Part shown: in pieces, positions 54,835 to 64,000 of the stretch
How positions within the stretch are numbered: position 1 is the first letter of the stretch
Layout: the number at the start of each line of letters is the position of its first letter
Assembly (NCBI RefSeq): GCF_002901995.1
Contig: NZ_PPQN01000012.1
Coordinates: 26,207-90,206 of the forward strand
Direction: 5' to 3'
Length of the DNA: 64,000 nt
Source: Staphylococcus coagulans
GTDB lineage: Bacteria; Bacillota; Bacilli; Staphylococcales; Staphylococcaceae
Position numbers and translations under genes: made by a program
Notes under the pieces: generated by a model
Databases searched by the model: none
What the model saw: the letters and a program-made list of their open reading frames with translations, nothing else
What the model was told of the DNA's origin: nothing

Positions 54835-56529
54835 ATGAGTAAAGCGTACGACAAAATGTATGATTATATCATTATCGGTGGTGGGAGTGCTGGATCTGTA
54901 TTAGGTGCTCGCCTCAGTGAAGATAAAGACAAAAAAGTCTTAGTACTTGAAGCAGGACGCAGTGATTACCCTTGGGATTTGTTAATTCAAATGCCAGCTG
55001 CTTTAATGTATCCATCAGGTAACCGCCTTTACGATTGGAAATATGAAACAGATGGCGAACCACATATGGGCGGACGTAAAGTTTTCCATACACGTGGTAA
55101 AGTGTTAGGTGGATCAAGTTCAATCAATGGGATGATTTATCAACGTGGTAACCCACTAGACTATGAAAAATGGGGTAAACCTGAAGGCATGGATACTTGG
55201 GATTATGCCCACTGTTTACCTTACTTCAAACGTTTGGAAACGACTTTTGGTGCAGATGCAGATGATCCAATACGTGGTTTAAATGGTCCTATTAAATTAC
55301 GTCGTGGTCCTGCTGATAACCCGTTATTCCATGCATTTTTCGATGCCGCTGTCGAAGCGGGTTATAAAAAAACGAAAGATGTGAATGGTTTCCGTCAAGA
55401 AGGGTTTGGTCCATTTGATAGTCAAATTCATAATGGTCGCCGTGTTTCTGCTTCACGTGCCTATTTACGTCCAGCAATGAAACGTCAAAACTTAACGGTT
55501 AAAACACGTGCATTCGTTGAAAAACTTCATTTTGATGGTAATACCGTTACAGGTGTGACTTATAAACGAAATGGTCGTTTACACAAAGTGCTCGCAAAAG
55601 AAGTTATCTTATCTGGTGGTGCATTTAACACACCACAATTGCTACAATTGTCAGGTATCGGTGATTCTGAGCATTTACGTTCATTAGGTATCGAACCTCG
55701 TATTCACTTACCGGGTGTAGGTGAAAACTTTGAAGACCACTTAGAAGTGTACATTCAACACACTTGTAAAGAGCCTGTCTCATTACAACCGAGCTTGAAT
55801 ATTTTCAAAATGCCATTTATTGGTTTGGAATGGTTAACACGTCGTACAGGTGCGGCATCAAGTAACCACTTTGAAGGTGGGGGATTCGTTCGCTCAAATA
55901 ATGATGTGAAATATCCAAACTTAATGTTCCATTTCTTGCCACTTGCAGTACGCTATGATGGACAAAAAGCAGATACAGCGCATGGTTACCAAGTTCATGT
56001 TGGACCAATGTATTCAAATTCAAGAGGTAGCTTGAAAATCACATCAACGAACCCATATGTTAAACCAAAATTTGTATTTAACTATTTATCTACAGATGAA
56101 GATAAACGCGAATGGGTTGAAGCTATCCGTGTCGCACGTAACATTTTAAAACAACCTGCACTTGATCCTTATAATGGTGGAGAAATTTCACCAGGACCTT
56201 CTGTTCAAACAGACGAAGAAATTTTAGATTGGGTACGTCGAGACGCTGAAACAGCATTGCACCCATCTTGTAGTGCAAAAATGGGTCCTGCTTCAGATCC
56301 AATGGCAGTAGTGGATCCATTAACAATGAAAGTTCACGGCATGGAAAATCTACGTGTAGTAGATGCGTCAGTCATGCCAACAACAACAAATGGTAATATT
56401 CACGCACCTGTATTAATGCTTGCTGAAAAAGCGGCAGATATTATTCGTGGTGTTCAACCGCTTGAGCCTGAACATGTTGATTATTATGTTCATGGTAAAC
56501 ATGATGAAAATGCAGGCGCTATCGATTAA
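54835..56529 (+). CDS. betA: Choline dehydrogenase (GMC oxidoreductase)
   Basis: 564 residues, also called CudB. FAD-binding [20 protein letters not shown] near residue 10, [11 protein letters not shown], the GMC signature [18 protein letters not shown], second signature [15 protein letters not shown], and a C-terminal HPSCSAKMG ... [28 protein letters not shown]. It oxidises choline to betaine aldehyde. AGGAGG lies 10 nt before the ATG; an internal ATG at codon 8 is an alternative. Second gene of betBA. Confidence 0.95.
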   Translation: MSKAYDKMYDYIIIGGGSAGSVLGARLSEDKDKKVLVLEAGRSDYPWDLLIQMPAALMYPSGNRLYDWKYETDGEPHMGGRKVFHTRGKVLGGSSSINGMIYQRGNPLDYEKWGKPEGMDTWDYAHCLPYFKRLETTFGADADDPIRGLNGPIKLRRGPADNPLFHAFFDAAVEAGYKKTKDVNGFRQEGFGPFDSQIHNGRRVSASRAYLRPAMKRQNLTVKTRAFVEKLHFDGNTVTGVTYKRNGRLHKVLAKEVILSGGAFNTPQLLQLSGIGDSEHLRSLGIEPRIHLPGVGENFEDHLEVYIQHTCKEPVSLQPSLNIFKMPFIGLEWLTRRTGAASSNHFEGGGFVRSNNDVKYPNLMFHFLPLAVRYDGQKADTAHGYQVHVGPMYSNSRGSLKITSTNPYVKPKFVFNYLSTDEDKREWVEAIRVARNILKQPALDPYNGGEISPGPSVQTDEEILDWVRRDAETALHPSCSAKMGPASDPMAVVDPLTMKVHGMENLRVVDASVMPTTTNGNIHAPVLMLAEKAADIIRGVQPLEPEHVDYYVHGKHDENAGAID

Positions 56530-56578
56530 GCTAAAAATAAATTTAAATATCAGATGATTGAAGTTGACTTCTAATTTA

Positions 56579-56626
56579 AAACAACCCTTTCCTAGTTCAA
56601 TGTGATACAAGGAGAGGGTTGTTTTT
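56579..56626. terminator. Terminator shared by betA and the his operon
   Basis: Arms AAACAACCCTTTCCT and AGGAGAGGGTTGTTT (one mismatch). TTTTTA follows on the plus strand and the minus strand is also T-rich, suiting the convergent genes. Confidence 0.85.
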
Positions 56627-56675
56627 ATGTTTGAAATCATAATGATTATTTTTATGGCGCATCATATCAAAGGAC

Positions 56676-57305
56676 TTACCATTTTTCAATCTTTTGACGT
56701 TCACCTTTAAAATTATTTTGAATACGATGTCTTTTCTCTAACTCGTGTTCTATTGTATTGAAAGTGATGTTTTGTGATTCGAGTAAAACAAAGAGATGAT
56801 AGAGTAAATCAGCACTTTCAGAAATGACTTCAGAAATGTTTTGTTTCATAGCAGCAATCACGACTTCGAAAGCTTCTTCGCCCAACTTTTTACTGATTTT
56901 TTCAATGCCTTCATTGAAAAGGTATTGCGTATAAGAGTTGGAATCATCTGCATTCAACCGTTGGCGAATAGTGCTTTCAAGTTGTTGAAGTTGAAAAGTC
57001 GGAGTCGTATTGAAACAGCTTTGTGAACCTGTATGACAAGTCGGTCCCATTGGTTCCACAAACAGCAATAACGTATCTTGATCGCAATCTAAATACATGT
57101 CTTTGACTCGTTGTATGTTGCCTGATGACTCTCCTTTTTTCCAAAGTCGTTGCTTCGAGCGAGAGTAAAACCATGCGACTTGTTCTTGCACTGTTCTATG
57201 GAAAGCTTCTTCGTTCATATAGCCCAACATGAGCACTTGTTGCGTCTTGCTATCTTGCAAAATGACTGGAATTAAGCCTTTTGAAAAATCGGGTTTTAAG
57301 ACCAT
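56676..57305 (-). CDS. hisI: Bifunctional phosphoribosyl-AMP cyclohydrolase / phosphoribosyl-ATP pyrophosphatase
   Basis: 209 residues, also hisIE. The N-terminal cyclohydrolase (about 1-115) has MLGYMNEEAFHRT, RLWKKGESSGNIQRV and metal ligands DCDQDTLLL and CHTGSQSCF. The C-terminal pyrophosphatase (about 120-209) has GIEKISKKLGEEAFEVVIAA and ESADLLYHLFVLL. It catalyses steps 2 and 3 of histidine synthesis. Last gene of the operon, overlapping hisF by 10 nt. GGAGG precedes the ATG. Confidence 0.95.
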   Translation of the reverse strand: MVLKPDFSKGLIPVILQDSKTQQVLMLGYMNEEAFHRTVQEQVAWFYSRSKQRLWKKGESSGNIQRVKDMYLDCDQDTLLLFVEPMGPTCHTGSQSCFNTTPTFQLQQLESTIRQRLNADDSNSYTQYLFNEGIEKISKKLGEEAFEVVIAAMKQNISEVISESADLLYHLFVLLESQNITFNTIEHELEKRHRIQNNFKGERQKIEKW

Positions 57306-58060
57306 CTTACGGGGACACCTCCTTGATTCAGTTCACGTTTGATTGCTGCAACGGTTGTTTCTTTATCGTGTAAAATGCTTGCCGCTAATCCAGCAGACAC
57401 AGGAGTTTGTGTGAATAATTCTTTGAAGTGTTGTGCATCACCACCGCCACCTGAAGCGATAATCGGGATATTGACTAATTTAGAAATTTGATTCAGGTGC
57501 GCAATATCAAAGCCTTGTTTCGTTCCATCATGTGCCATACTTGTGACGAGAAGCTCTCCAGCACCTAAAGCCTCTACTTTCAGTACCCAATCGTAGACGC
57601 GAATAGGCGTTTGCCGTTTACCTCCATGGGTACAACAATAATAATCATTCGTATTTTGATCGTATAAGCTATCGATTGCGATACATATGCACTGTTTTCC
57701 AAATTTTTGACTTGCTTGCTGTATGAGATCGGGATTATTGAGTGCTGCTGAATTGAGAGACACTTTATCTGCACCATGTCTTAAAAGTTGGGATATCTCT
57801 TCCAAAGATGAAATGCCGCCACCCACTGTTAATGGAATAAAAAGCTGGGAGGCAGTTTGTTGGATGATATCGAGTGTCAGTGCGTGTCCTTGTTCCGTTT
57901 TTGAGATATCTAAAAAGACAAGCTCATCGGCTCCAGCTTGATTATAGTATAGCGCAAGATCAACTGGGTGACCGATGTCTCTGAGTCCTTTAAACTGTAT
58001 CCCTTTGACAACACGGCCATCTTTAACATCTAGACAAGGAATAATTCTTTTTTTAATCAA
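57296..58060 (-). CDS. hisF: Imidazole glycerol phosphate synthase, cyclase subunit
   Basis: 254-residue TIM barrel. Catalytic Asp in [15 protein letters not shown] and Asp in HDGTKQGFD; phosphate loops [11 protein letters not shown] and [11 protein letters not shown]. It works with HisH to form imidazole glycerol phosphate and AICAR. The start is the TTG at 58060, overlapping the hisA stop (TTGA) and 6 nt after GGGAGG; the longer frame (MGGFNL) only reads through the ribosome site. Confidence 0.94.
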   Translation of the reverse strand: MIKKRIIPCLDVKDGRVVKGIQFKGLRDIGHPVDLALYYNQAGADELVFLDISKTEQGHALTLDIIQQTASQLFIPLTVGGGISSLEEISQLLRHGADKVSLNSAALNNPDLIQQASQKFGKQCICIAIDSLYDQNTNDYYCCTHGGKRQTPIRVYDWVLKVEALGAGELLVTSMAHDGTKQGFDIAHLNQISKLVNIPIIASGGGGDAQHFKELFTQTPVSAGLAASILHDKETTVAAIKRELNQGGVPVRWS

Positions 58061-58761
58061 GTTAAACCCTCCCAAAATGAGGCTTGATTCGCTGCTTTAC
58101 CGACGATTGCTGCTGAAACACCGAGCTTATCTAACTGCTGTATGTCTGCTTGATGTCGAATGCCACCAGAAGCTATAATCGGTAATTTACTATTCTTAGC
58201 GAGTTGAGCTGTTGTATCAAAATTAGGCCCACTCATTTTACCGTCCTTCGTGATGTCGGTATAGATGATGCCATTTAAAGGAAGGTGTTGGATTTGGGAG
58301 ACATAATCAAAGACATCGAGGACAGTTTCTTCCGTCCAACCATTAATTTGAATCGCAGTTTGCTTTGCATCGACAGATACCAATATTTTCCCGGGAAATA
58401 AATGGCTCATTTTAGTCAGCCAGGCTTGATCTATTATGGCTTGAGTACCGACAATGCAGTAATCCACACCGGATGATAAATAGGCTTGAATCGTCTCTTT
58501 GTTACGGATACCGCCGCCCACTTCAATCGGTTTTTGACTCATTTGAACTAACCGTTGAATAGCATTCATCTCGATAGAGCGTTGTGATTTGGCACCTATT
58601 AAATCGACGATGTGAATACGATCAACGCTATCGAACTGGTTGTAAAATTCGATACTCTTCTCAGCACTGCGCATCATAACTTCAGTTGTTTGATAGTCTC
58701 CCTCTGTGAGGCGTACACTTTTACCTTCTATTAAATCAATCGCAGGCCAAAGTTTAATCAT
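58057..58761 (-). CDS. hisA: ProFAR isomerase
   Basis: 234-residue TIM barrel that isomerises ProFAR to PRFAR. Landmarks: [20 protein letters not shown] with catalytic Asp, [27 protein letters not shown] and [13 protein letters not shown]. Coupled on both sides: overlaps hisH by 8 nt and hisF by 4 nt. Confidence 0.95.
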   Translation of the reverse strand: MIKLWPAIDLIEGKSVRLTEGDYQTTEVMMRSAEKSIEFYNQFDSVDRIHIVDLIGAKSQRSIEMNAIQRLVQMSQKPIEVGGGIRNKETIQAYLSSGVDYCIVGTQAIIDQAWLTKMSHLFPGKILVSVDAKQTAIQINGWTEETVLDVFDYVSQIQHLPLNGIIYTDITKDGKMSGPNFDTTAQLAKNSKLPIIASGGIRHQADIQQLDKLGVSAAIVGKAANQASFWEGLT

Positions 58762-59332
58762 GTTGCCAACCTCCTTTTAACGCTTGTTTTAAAATCTGTA
58801 AACCGTAATCGCCACTTTTTTCTGGATGAAATTGAATACCAATACAATCATCTTGTTGAACGATGCCCGGAATAGACGTGCCATAGTCACTATAGGCGAT
58901 GACTGCAGGTGACATTGGTGCTTGATAAGTATGAACATAATAGACATCTTTGTTTAACGCGGGTATTTCACTTTTTAACTGATTCCAACCAAGATGTGGA
59001 ACCGTATAAGGGGTCTGAATTTCTTGAATTTTCCCTTTGATTAAATCAAGACCCGACACATAACCTTCATCACTATAAGAGTACAGAAGTTGCATACCTA
59101 GACAAATACCGATAATGGGTTGTTGGTGCTGTCTTAATACATCGTATAGACCGTATTGATGAATGGCGCGCATTGCATCTTTGAAATGGCCTACACCTGG
59201 CAGAATCAAGACGTCTGCATGTTCTATCATTTCTGGTTCGCGCGTTACGATAGACGGATAGCCAAGATGGTTCACTGCGCGTTGCACATTAAAAATATTG
59301 CCAAGTCCATAATCTATGATTGCAATCATCAT
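58754..59332 (-). CDS. hisH: Imidazole glycerol phosphate synthase, glutamine amidotransferase subunit
   Basis: 192 residues. Class I amidotransferase triad: Cys in [12 protein letters not shown], His and Glu in [14 protein letters not shown]-terminus [19 protein letters not shown]. It feeds ammonia to HisF. Its start overlaps the hisB stop (ATGA). A second Met one codon later is an equal candidate. Confidence 0.95.
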   Translation of the reverse strand: MMIAIIDYGLGNIFNVQRAVNHLGYPSIVTREPEMIEHADVLILPGVGHFKDAMRAIHQYGLYDVLRQHQQPIIGICLGMQLLYSYSDEGYVSGLDLIKGKIQEIQTPYTVPHLGWNQLKSEIPALNKDVYYVHTYQAPMSPAVIAYSDYGTSIPGIVQQDDCIGIQFHPEKSGDYGLQILKQALKGGWQHD

Positions 59333-59907
59333 TCAATCACACCTTTAGATGAAGGAATACGTCGGTCTTCTGAATCGCGCAGCGCTTGTTTTAAAGCATG
59401 TGCAAATGCTTTGAAAATCGCTTCAATTTCGTGGTGCGTATTTCCTTGATGAAGTAAGTCGATGTGAACCGTTAAATGGGCATTGATCACTAAAGCTCTA
59501 AAAAATTCTTTGACGAGTTCTGTATCAAACTGGCCCACTTTTTCCTTGCTAAAGTTCGCTTGAAAGTTGAGGTAAGGGCGTCCACTTATATCGACAACAG
59601 CACGTGCTAATGTTTCGTCCATCGGAATATATTGGGTACCATAACGGGTGTAATGAACTTTATCTTTAATCAACTGTCGTAACAGTTGTCCAAGAACGAT
59701 ACCGATATCTTCGGTCGTATGATGATCATCGACGCATGTATCACCTTCAACGTCAATTTGTAACGCTAAGTCACTATGAAAGCTCCATAATGAGAGCATG
59801 TGGTCTAAAAATCCGACACCAGTATGAATTTGACTCTCTTTTTCGGATACGCTGAGTTTAATGTCAATTTTGGTTTCTGTCGTTTCACGGCGAATTTGAT
59901 ATGTCAC
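59329..59907 (-). CDS. hisB: Imidazoleglycerol-phosphate dehydratase
   Basis: 192 residues, monofunctional form. RRETTETKIDIKL at the N-terminus, metal ligands in GFLDHMLSLWSFHS and DDHHTTEDIGIVLGQ, and second half HQGNTHHEIEAIFKAFAHALK. It dehydrates imidazole glycerol phosphate. ATGA overlap with hisC upstream. Confidence 0.95.
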   Translation of the reverse strand: MTYQIRRETTETKIDIKLSVSEKESQIHTGVGFLDHMLSLWSFHSDLALQIDVEGDTCVDDHHTTEDIGIVLGQLLRQLIKDKVHYTRYGTQYIPMDETLARAVVDISGRPYLNFQANFSKEKVGQFDTELVKEFFRALVINAHLTVHIDLLHQGNTHHEIEAIFKAFAHALKQALRDSEDRRIPSSKGVIE

Positions 59908-60905
59908 TGTTGTTCACTCCATTCTTTCACGACTTTTTCAAATTGATTTAAATGTGGCTGATCAATGATGGAATAACGTACGCATTCAGCTAACATTTTT
60001 TCATCTTTTGAATGATAAAAGCGTGGTAGAAAGCCACGTGCTTTAACGTAATGTCCGAGTGATAAGGCTTGAGGCCCTGATGTTAAAACAAAATTAGTAT
60101 CACTTGGAAAGACATGCATATGGGGACTAGCATATTTCATCAAGATTTCTTTTAAGCGCTGACTCAATTGACGTTGGTGTTGGATGAACACTTTTGTTTG
60201 TTCCATATGTTCAAATAGATAAATACCGATAGATAGGGTAAATGCACTTAAAGGATAAGGGTGTTCAATTTGGCGTACAGTTGAAATGGTTTTTTCTGTA
60301 CTGATTAAGACACCGAGTCGTAACCCCGCCATGGCAAAAGCTTTGGAAAGTGTACGCATGATTAGGATATGATCTTCTAATTCGATTTGTAACGGTATTG
60401 AAAAGTCAACATAGGCCTCATCAACGATTAAATAGCCTCCTATCATTTTCATTTGATTTGCGATAGTGATTAATTCATTTTCAGTAAAACGGTGACCCGT
60501 TGGATTGTGTGGATTACTGAGAATGAAAAAACGAGGTTGTACTTCATCGATGCGATCAAGTATCGTTTCAAGTGAAAATGTTAAATCGGGTGATGCATCA
60601 ACAAAACGAATTTGACGCTTCACCTGCCGTGCATAATCTTGATACATAAAAAAATCGGGATTGAGCGTTAAACAGGGACCTTCTGGCATAATAAGCATCA
60701 ATTTTTGTATTAATTCGTCAGAACCATTGCCACAGCATAGTTGTTGACTACTGAATTGCTGGCCATAATAATTCGCATAAGCTTGGCGAAAGCGGTCATA
60801 ATCAGTATCTGGATATAAATGATAGTCACAATTTTTGATAAGATTCATCAATGTTTCATCATTAAGCGGCTTTATCGGGCTTTCATTCTTATTCATGCGA
60901 ATCAT
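59904..60905 (-). CDS. hisC: Histidinol-phosphate aminotransferase
   Basis: 333-residue class I/II PLP aminotransferase. NENESPIKPL-type start (MIRMNKNESPIKPLND), GNGSDELIQKLML, SNPHNPTGHRF, VDEAYVDFS and PLP-lysine MRTLSKAFAMAGLRLG. It transaminates imidazole acetol phosphate. Overlaps hisD and hisB by 4 nt each. Slightly shorter than the usual 350 residues. Confidence 0.94.
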   Translation of the reverse strand: MIRMNKNESPIKPLNDETLMNLIKNCDYHLYPDTDYDRFRQAYANYYGQQFSSQQLCCGNGSDELIQKLMLIMPEGPCLTLNPDFFMYQDYARQVKRQIRFVDASPDLTFSLETILDRIDEVQPRFFILSNPHNPTGHRFTENELITIANQMKMIGGYLIVDEAYVDFSIPLQIELEDHILIMRTLSKAFAMAGLRLGVLISTEKTISTVRQIEHPYPLSAFTLSIGIYLFEHMEQTKVFIQHQRQLSQRLKEILMKYASPHMHVFPSDTNFVLTSGPQALSLGHYVKARGFLPRFYHSKDEKMLAECVRYSIIDQPHLNQFEKVVKEWSEQQ

Positions 60906-62161
60906 TGTGTATCACCTCTATTTCGAATCTCTAGTGATTTTTTATGATTGATTAATTGTTCGTCACCCGCTATTCGAGCAGCATCAGCATAGGTGCGTTG
61001 GTACGTTGATGCGCTCAGATGAATGACCGTATGTTTAGTTAAAAAATCGTTCACAGACAGACCATGTTGAAAGCGTGCTGTTCGTTGTGTAGGCAGCACA
61101 TGACTCGGCCCAGCGATATAATCTCCAATGGCTTCTGGTGCATAGCGCCCTATAAACAAGCTACCTACATAATGGATGAAAGGGATGTATCGTTCTGGAT
61201 GCGCAGTTTGAACTGAAGCATGTTCAGGTGCAATGGCATTCATAACTTTACAATTATCATTAAAATCTAAAGTGTGAATTAAATAGTGATGATGTTTTAA
61301 ACTTTTTGCTAATATTTCTGAGCGCTGTGCATTTTTAAGTTCAGCTTGGATACGTTGTTCAAGCGCCTTAAGGACGGATTTATCGTTTGAAAGGACATAA
61401 GTTCTTGCCATTTCATCATGCTCAGCTTGGGCGAAAACATCATAGACAATGGCCTCTATATCGCTATGGTTATCTATAATGAGTGCAATCTCACTCGGAC
61501 CTGCAATTTGATCGATACCTACTTCTCCGTACAAATATTTTTTCGCATACGCCACATATTGATTGCCTGGCCCAACGATTTTATCTACTTTAGGGATAGT
61601 TTCTGTGCCATAGGCTAATGCGGCGATACTTTGGGCGCCACCGACTTGATACACGTGATCGACACCGGCAATTGCACAAGCAGCAAGAACGCTTTGGGCA
61701 ATACCATTGGTTTGGGGTGGTGTGACAACAATGATATTTTTAACATTTGCCACTTTCGCGAGTGTCGCGGTCATTAAGACAGTAGATGGATAACTTGCTT
61801 TACCTCCAGGCACATATACCCCTACACTTTCGATAGGATGATAGACTTCGTAGAGTTCTTGTGTTGAACTTTGTTGCTGATATTTAATTTGTCTCTGATA
61901 ATGTTCGATTCTTTGATGACTATGCTGAAGTGCTGCTTTTAATTCAGGCTCCAAATTTGTAAAAGCTTGTTTCAGCTCTGAACTAGGTATTTCTAGTGAT
62001 TGTACTTGTACGTGATCAAATTGCTTGTTGTAGTCGAATAATGCACGGTCACCTTCATTTTTGACACGTTCACAGATGGCGGCCACTTGTTCGTGAAGGT
62101 GTTGGTTAAACTGGGCTTCAGATTGTAATTGCTGTAAAAATGCTGTGCTATTAATCATCAA
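60902..62161 (-). CDS. hisD: Histidinol dehydrogenase
   Basis: 419-residue zinc enzyme catalysing the final two oxidations to histidine. Landmarks: VYVPGGKASYPSTVLMTA, QVGGAQSIAALAYGTETIPKVDKIVGPGN (across the NAD region), IAGPSEIALIID, DVFAQAEHDEMA, and IAPEHASVQ. Overlaps hisG by 11 nt. ATG-ATG tandem start. Confidence 0.95.
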   Translation of the reverse strand: MMINSTAFLQQLQSEAQFNQHLHEQVAAICERVKNEGDRALFDYNKQFDHVQVQSLEIPSSELKQAFTNLEPELKAALQHSHQRIEHYQRQIKYQQQSSTQELYEVYHPIESVGVYVPGGKASYPSTVLMTATLAKVANVKNIIVVTPPQTNGIAQSVLAACAIAGVDHVYQVGGAQSIAALAYGTETIPKVDKIVGPGNQYVAYAKKYLYGEVGIDQIAGPSEIALIIDNHSDIEAIVYDVFAQAEHDEMARTYVLSNDKSVLKALEQRIQAELKNAQRSEILAKSLKHHHYLIHTLDFNDNCKVMNAIAPEHASVQTAHPERYIPFIHYVGSLFIGRYAPEAIGDYIAGPSHVLPTQRTARFQHGLSVNDFLTKHTVIHLSASTYQRTYADAARIAGDEQLINHKKSLEIRNRGDTQ

Positions 62162-62765
62162 TGAGTGACACCCCTAACATTTGAATAAATGCATCAATTT
62201 CTGATGCGGTAGTGAAAAAACTTTGACGGTTCGTAATTAATTGCGCTTGTATACTGGAAATCTGCTCCTTTTCGACAAGACCATTAGAGCGAAGTGTGCT
62301 TCCGGTTTGTACGATATCAACGATGCCATCAACCATGCCAATGACACAAGCTAACTCGATAGAGCCCGAAAGTTCGATTAACTCAATGTCACGGCCTGTG
62401 GATTTAAAATAATCGCGGGCTGTTTTCGGATAAGAAGTTGCGATTTTGTGATATGCTTCTGTCGATTCAAAAGCGGCCACAGAAAAATGACATTGTCCAA
62501 AAGGAAGGGCGATAAGTTGATTAACGTCATATTTCTGCTCGTTTAAAATATCACTTCCTGTAATACCGATATCCGCAATCCCTTGTTCTACATATATAGG
62601 AACGTCATTTCCTTTAACGAAAAGAAAACGAAAATTTTCAGTTTTGATTTGAAGTTGTCGGGATCGCGACTGAAGCTGTGAAGCCAATTCAACCTGCTCC
62701 TGTTGTTCTAAGTAGGCAATCAAACTTTTAAGCAAACGTCCTTTTGCTAATGCAATGGTTAACAC
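62151..62765 (-). CDS. hisG: ATP phosphoribosyltransferase catalytic subunit (short form)
   Basis: 204 residues, the short HisG that needs HisZ. Landmarks: MLTIALAKGRLLKSLIAYL, KGNDVPIYVEQGIADIGITGSDIL and the PRPP loop VDGIVDIVQTGSTLRSNGL. It begins histidine synthesis from ATP and PRPP. Start set at the GTG 62765, 8 nt after AAGGAG, giving the family start MLxIAxAKGR; the GTG three codons upstream lies within the ribosome site. Confidence 0.93.
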   Translation of the reverse strand: MLTIALAKGRLLKSLIAYLEQQEQVELASQLQSRSRQLQIKTENFRFLFVKGNDVPIYVEQGIADIGITGSDILNEQKYDVNQLIALPFGQCHFSVAAFESTEAYHKIATSYPKTARDYFKSTGRDIELIELSGSIELACVIGMVDGIVDIVQTGSTLRSNGLVEKEQISSIQAQLITNRQSFFTTASEIDAFIQMLGVSLIDD

Positions 62766-62783
62766 AATAGTCACTCCTTCTCG

Positions 62784-63596
62784 TTATAATGTGAGTCCTA
62801 AACCAAATCCTTCTAAAGTATCTTTGTAATAACCGCCTGTTAAAGTCAGATTGCTTTTTTTCAGATGTGCATGAATAAAGGCACCTTTATAATACGACCG
62901 CGGAGGTTGGGGTGTCATATCGAGATGGATAGGGGTGATACCTAACGATTTGAAATAGGTATCCCAACGATTCAAACTCCGCAAAATATAGTGGTCGCTC
63001 GGGAATAAGGTGTTCAGTAAACTGAGTTGTTGATGTGTCGGTGTTAACAACAATTGAACAACTGGATGACTGAGTCCTAAAGCGGATTTCAATTCAGAAA
63101 TGTTACGTTGTGCAATCCATGTCAATAGTTGTGTGTCGTGTGGCACATCGCTTAATAATAAATCCGTTAATTGGTAATGACCGATTACGACATATTGAAT
63201 TTGATCTTCTAAGCATTGTTCAATGTACAACTTGAATGTTTCAAATGTATCGTGAATCTCTTGAATACTCGGTTGATAATATTCTAGGCCAAGTTGTATA
63301 CAGGCATGCTGATTTCGGACAATTGAACCAGCATATGCAACTGCGCGATGTTGTAAAGGATAGTCTTGGTAATAGCGCACTAGTTGATCAGTAAAATCAT
63401 TGCGCAAAGCATAAAGCTGTGAGCCAGATTGCCAAACACTTCTTTCAGACATTTGTTTAAGATCGTCAGAAGAGAGTGTTTCCCAAACTAATGTTTCGAT
63501 AAAAGGTGTATCTATGAGCTCGAAGTTACGAGATTCCGCAATCTTTAAAAACCGAAGCTCTTTTTCTTTGTCTAAAATTAAAGGATGCATGATCAT
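62784..63596 (-). CDS. hisZ: ATP phosphoribosyltransferase regulatory subunit
   Basis: 270 residues, resembling histidyl-tRNA synthetase but shorter, as in other staphylococci. LRNDFTDQLVRYY, YAGSIVRNQHACIQLGLEYYQPS and the C-terminal QPPRSYYKGAFIHAH, LTGGYYKDTLEGFGLGLTL match HisZ. It forms the active complex with short HisG. First gene of the operon; GCGAGG lies 4 nt before the ATG at 63596 and 10 nt before the one at 63590, so either start is possible. Confidence 0.92.
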   Translation of the reverse strand: MIMHPLILDKEKELRFLKIAESRNFELIDTPFIETLVWETLSSDDLKQMSERSVWQSGSQLYALRNDFTDQLVRYYQDYPLQHRAVAYAGSIVRNQHACIQLGLEYYQPSIQEIHDTFETFKLYIEQCLEDQIQYVVIGHYQLTDLLLSDVPHDTQLLTWIAQRNISELKSALGLSHPVVQLLLTPTHQQLSLLNTLFPSDHYILRSLNRWDTYFKSLGITPIHLDMTPQPPRSYYKGAFIHAHLKKSNLTLTGGYYKDTLEGFGLGLTL

Positions 63597-63650
63597 ATCG
63601 CCTCGCTTTCGTTCTCTACCGAGTTAAAGTATTTTTGAGAGAATATGAGT

Positions 63651-63679
63651 ATGTTAGCATATGAATATTCAGATTTCAA
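63651..63679 (-). promoter_or_regulatory. Promoter of the his operon
   Basis: On the minus strand, -35 TTGAAA (63679-63674) and -10 TAACAT (63656-63651) are 17 bp apart. The spacer holds the palindrome TGAATATTCA (63662-63671), a possible operator. The remaining part of the 307-bp hisZ-deoC gap has a TATAAT at 63855-63860, the probable deoC -10. No leader peptide or T-box is seen. Confidence 0.65.
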
Positions 63680-63903
63680 CAAAAAATTCTGAAAAATAAA
63701 AAATGAATGGTCTTATAGGCTTTAATAGTGGGTAATTAGAAAATAAAAAACTTGAAAAAAATACAACTGAAATGTACACGAGAATGGTGTGCATTGCTAA
63801 ATGCTTAGCAATTTTATCTGATATAAAACAATCGTATTTTGAGCGACCAAATTGTATAATTGAGTAAGATATTAAAAATATATACGATGAGGGAGCATGC
63901 TAT

Positions 63904-64000
63904 ATGAAATTTGAAAAATATATCGATCATACGTTGTTAAAACCAGAATCAACACGTCAACAAATTGATCAAATCATTGAAGAGGCCAAAACGTATCACT
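63904..64000 (+). CDS. deoC: Deoxyribose-phosphate aldolase, N-terminal fragment
   Basis: 32 codons are visible before the window ends: [20 protein letters not shown] and on to [16 protein letters not shown] is the DeoC signature start and the segment is close to the S. aureus protein. It splits deoxyribose-5-phosphate into glyceraldehyde-3-phosphate and acetaldehyde. GAGGGAG lies 9 nt before the ATG. Confidence 0.9.
   Translation, partial: MKFEKYIDHTLLKPESTRQQIDQIIEEAKTYH

Noticed and set aside
63597..63903. T-box or histidine attenuator leader before the his operon
   Set aside because: No T-box motif, no histidine-rich leader ORF and no terminator between promoter and hisZ.

Overview
The window is low-GC Firmicute DNA and fits the genus Staphylococcus. 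It carries a complete saePQRS locus, the HptA-HptS-HptR/UhpT hexose-phosphate system, the cudT-cudC-betB-betA choline-to-betaine locus, a class I fructose-bisphosphate aldolase of staphylococcal type, an AdcA with a ZinT domain and a hisZGDCBHAFI operon. Gene order and sequence are not those of S. aureus. thiC, a ulaABC-type PTS and a sulfur-regulated monooxygenase operon suggest another species, perhaps of the intermedius/hyicus type; that species guess is inference.

Layout. 1-4.7 kb: end of a TauA/SsuA-type ABC importer, a DUF4242 protein, a small P-loop kinase-like protein, a thioredoxin-fold peroxiredoxin and a stand-alone ribokinase. 4.7-6.3 kb: a 1.6 kb gene-free stretch with hairpins and an orphan MntR/DtxR-type operator. 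6.3-9.0 kb: saePQRS. 9.3-13.4 kb: PRD regulator plus ascorbate-type PTS EIIA-EIIB-EIIC behind a cre site. 13.6-16.1 kb: anaerobic ribonucleotide reductase nrdDG behind two NrdR boxes. 16.3-21.6 kb: two SAM-riboswitch transcription units, metY and then a monooxygenase, sodium-solute symporter, 42-aa membrane peptide, tautomerase and 60-aa protein. 21.8-25.5 kb: a DJ-1/PfpI protein, Zur-controlled adcA and fda. 25.9-28.5 kb: a 48-residue secreted peptide gene, an acetolactate decarboxylase homologue that has lost its metal ligands, and panE. 28.8-33.6 kb: uhpT and hptRSA. 33.7-42.1 kb: a 31-codon ORF, galU, a Dcu-type dicarboxylate carrier, a GPH sugar/nucleoside symporter, a nucleoside hydrolase, a lysophospholipase-like hydrolase and cardiolipin synthase. 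42.2-45.5 kb: TPP riboswitch-thiC and a frameshifted NiCoT nickel transporter. 45.7-50.1 kb: CynX/NimT exporter with a divergent XRE-cupin regulator, DedA and mntH with an MntR-type operator. 50.6-56.5 kb: cud/bet osmoprotectant locus. 56.7-63.6 kb: complete, translationally coupled histidine operon on the minus strand. 63.9 kb to the end: start of deoC.

Themes. Metal homeostasis recurs (Zur-adcA, MntR-mntH, an orphan MntR-like site, broken nickel uptake), as do RNA switches (two SAM, one TPP), sugar-phosphate sensing, and osmoprotection. The most interesting items are the SAM-riboswitch monooxygenase cassette with an overlooked 42-aa membrane peptide, the active-site-less acetolactate decarboxylase, the 48-aa secreted peptide with a SaeR-like site upstream, and the orphan MntR-like operator. 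No rRNA, tRNA, insertion sequence, prophage or CRISPR array was recognised.
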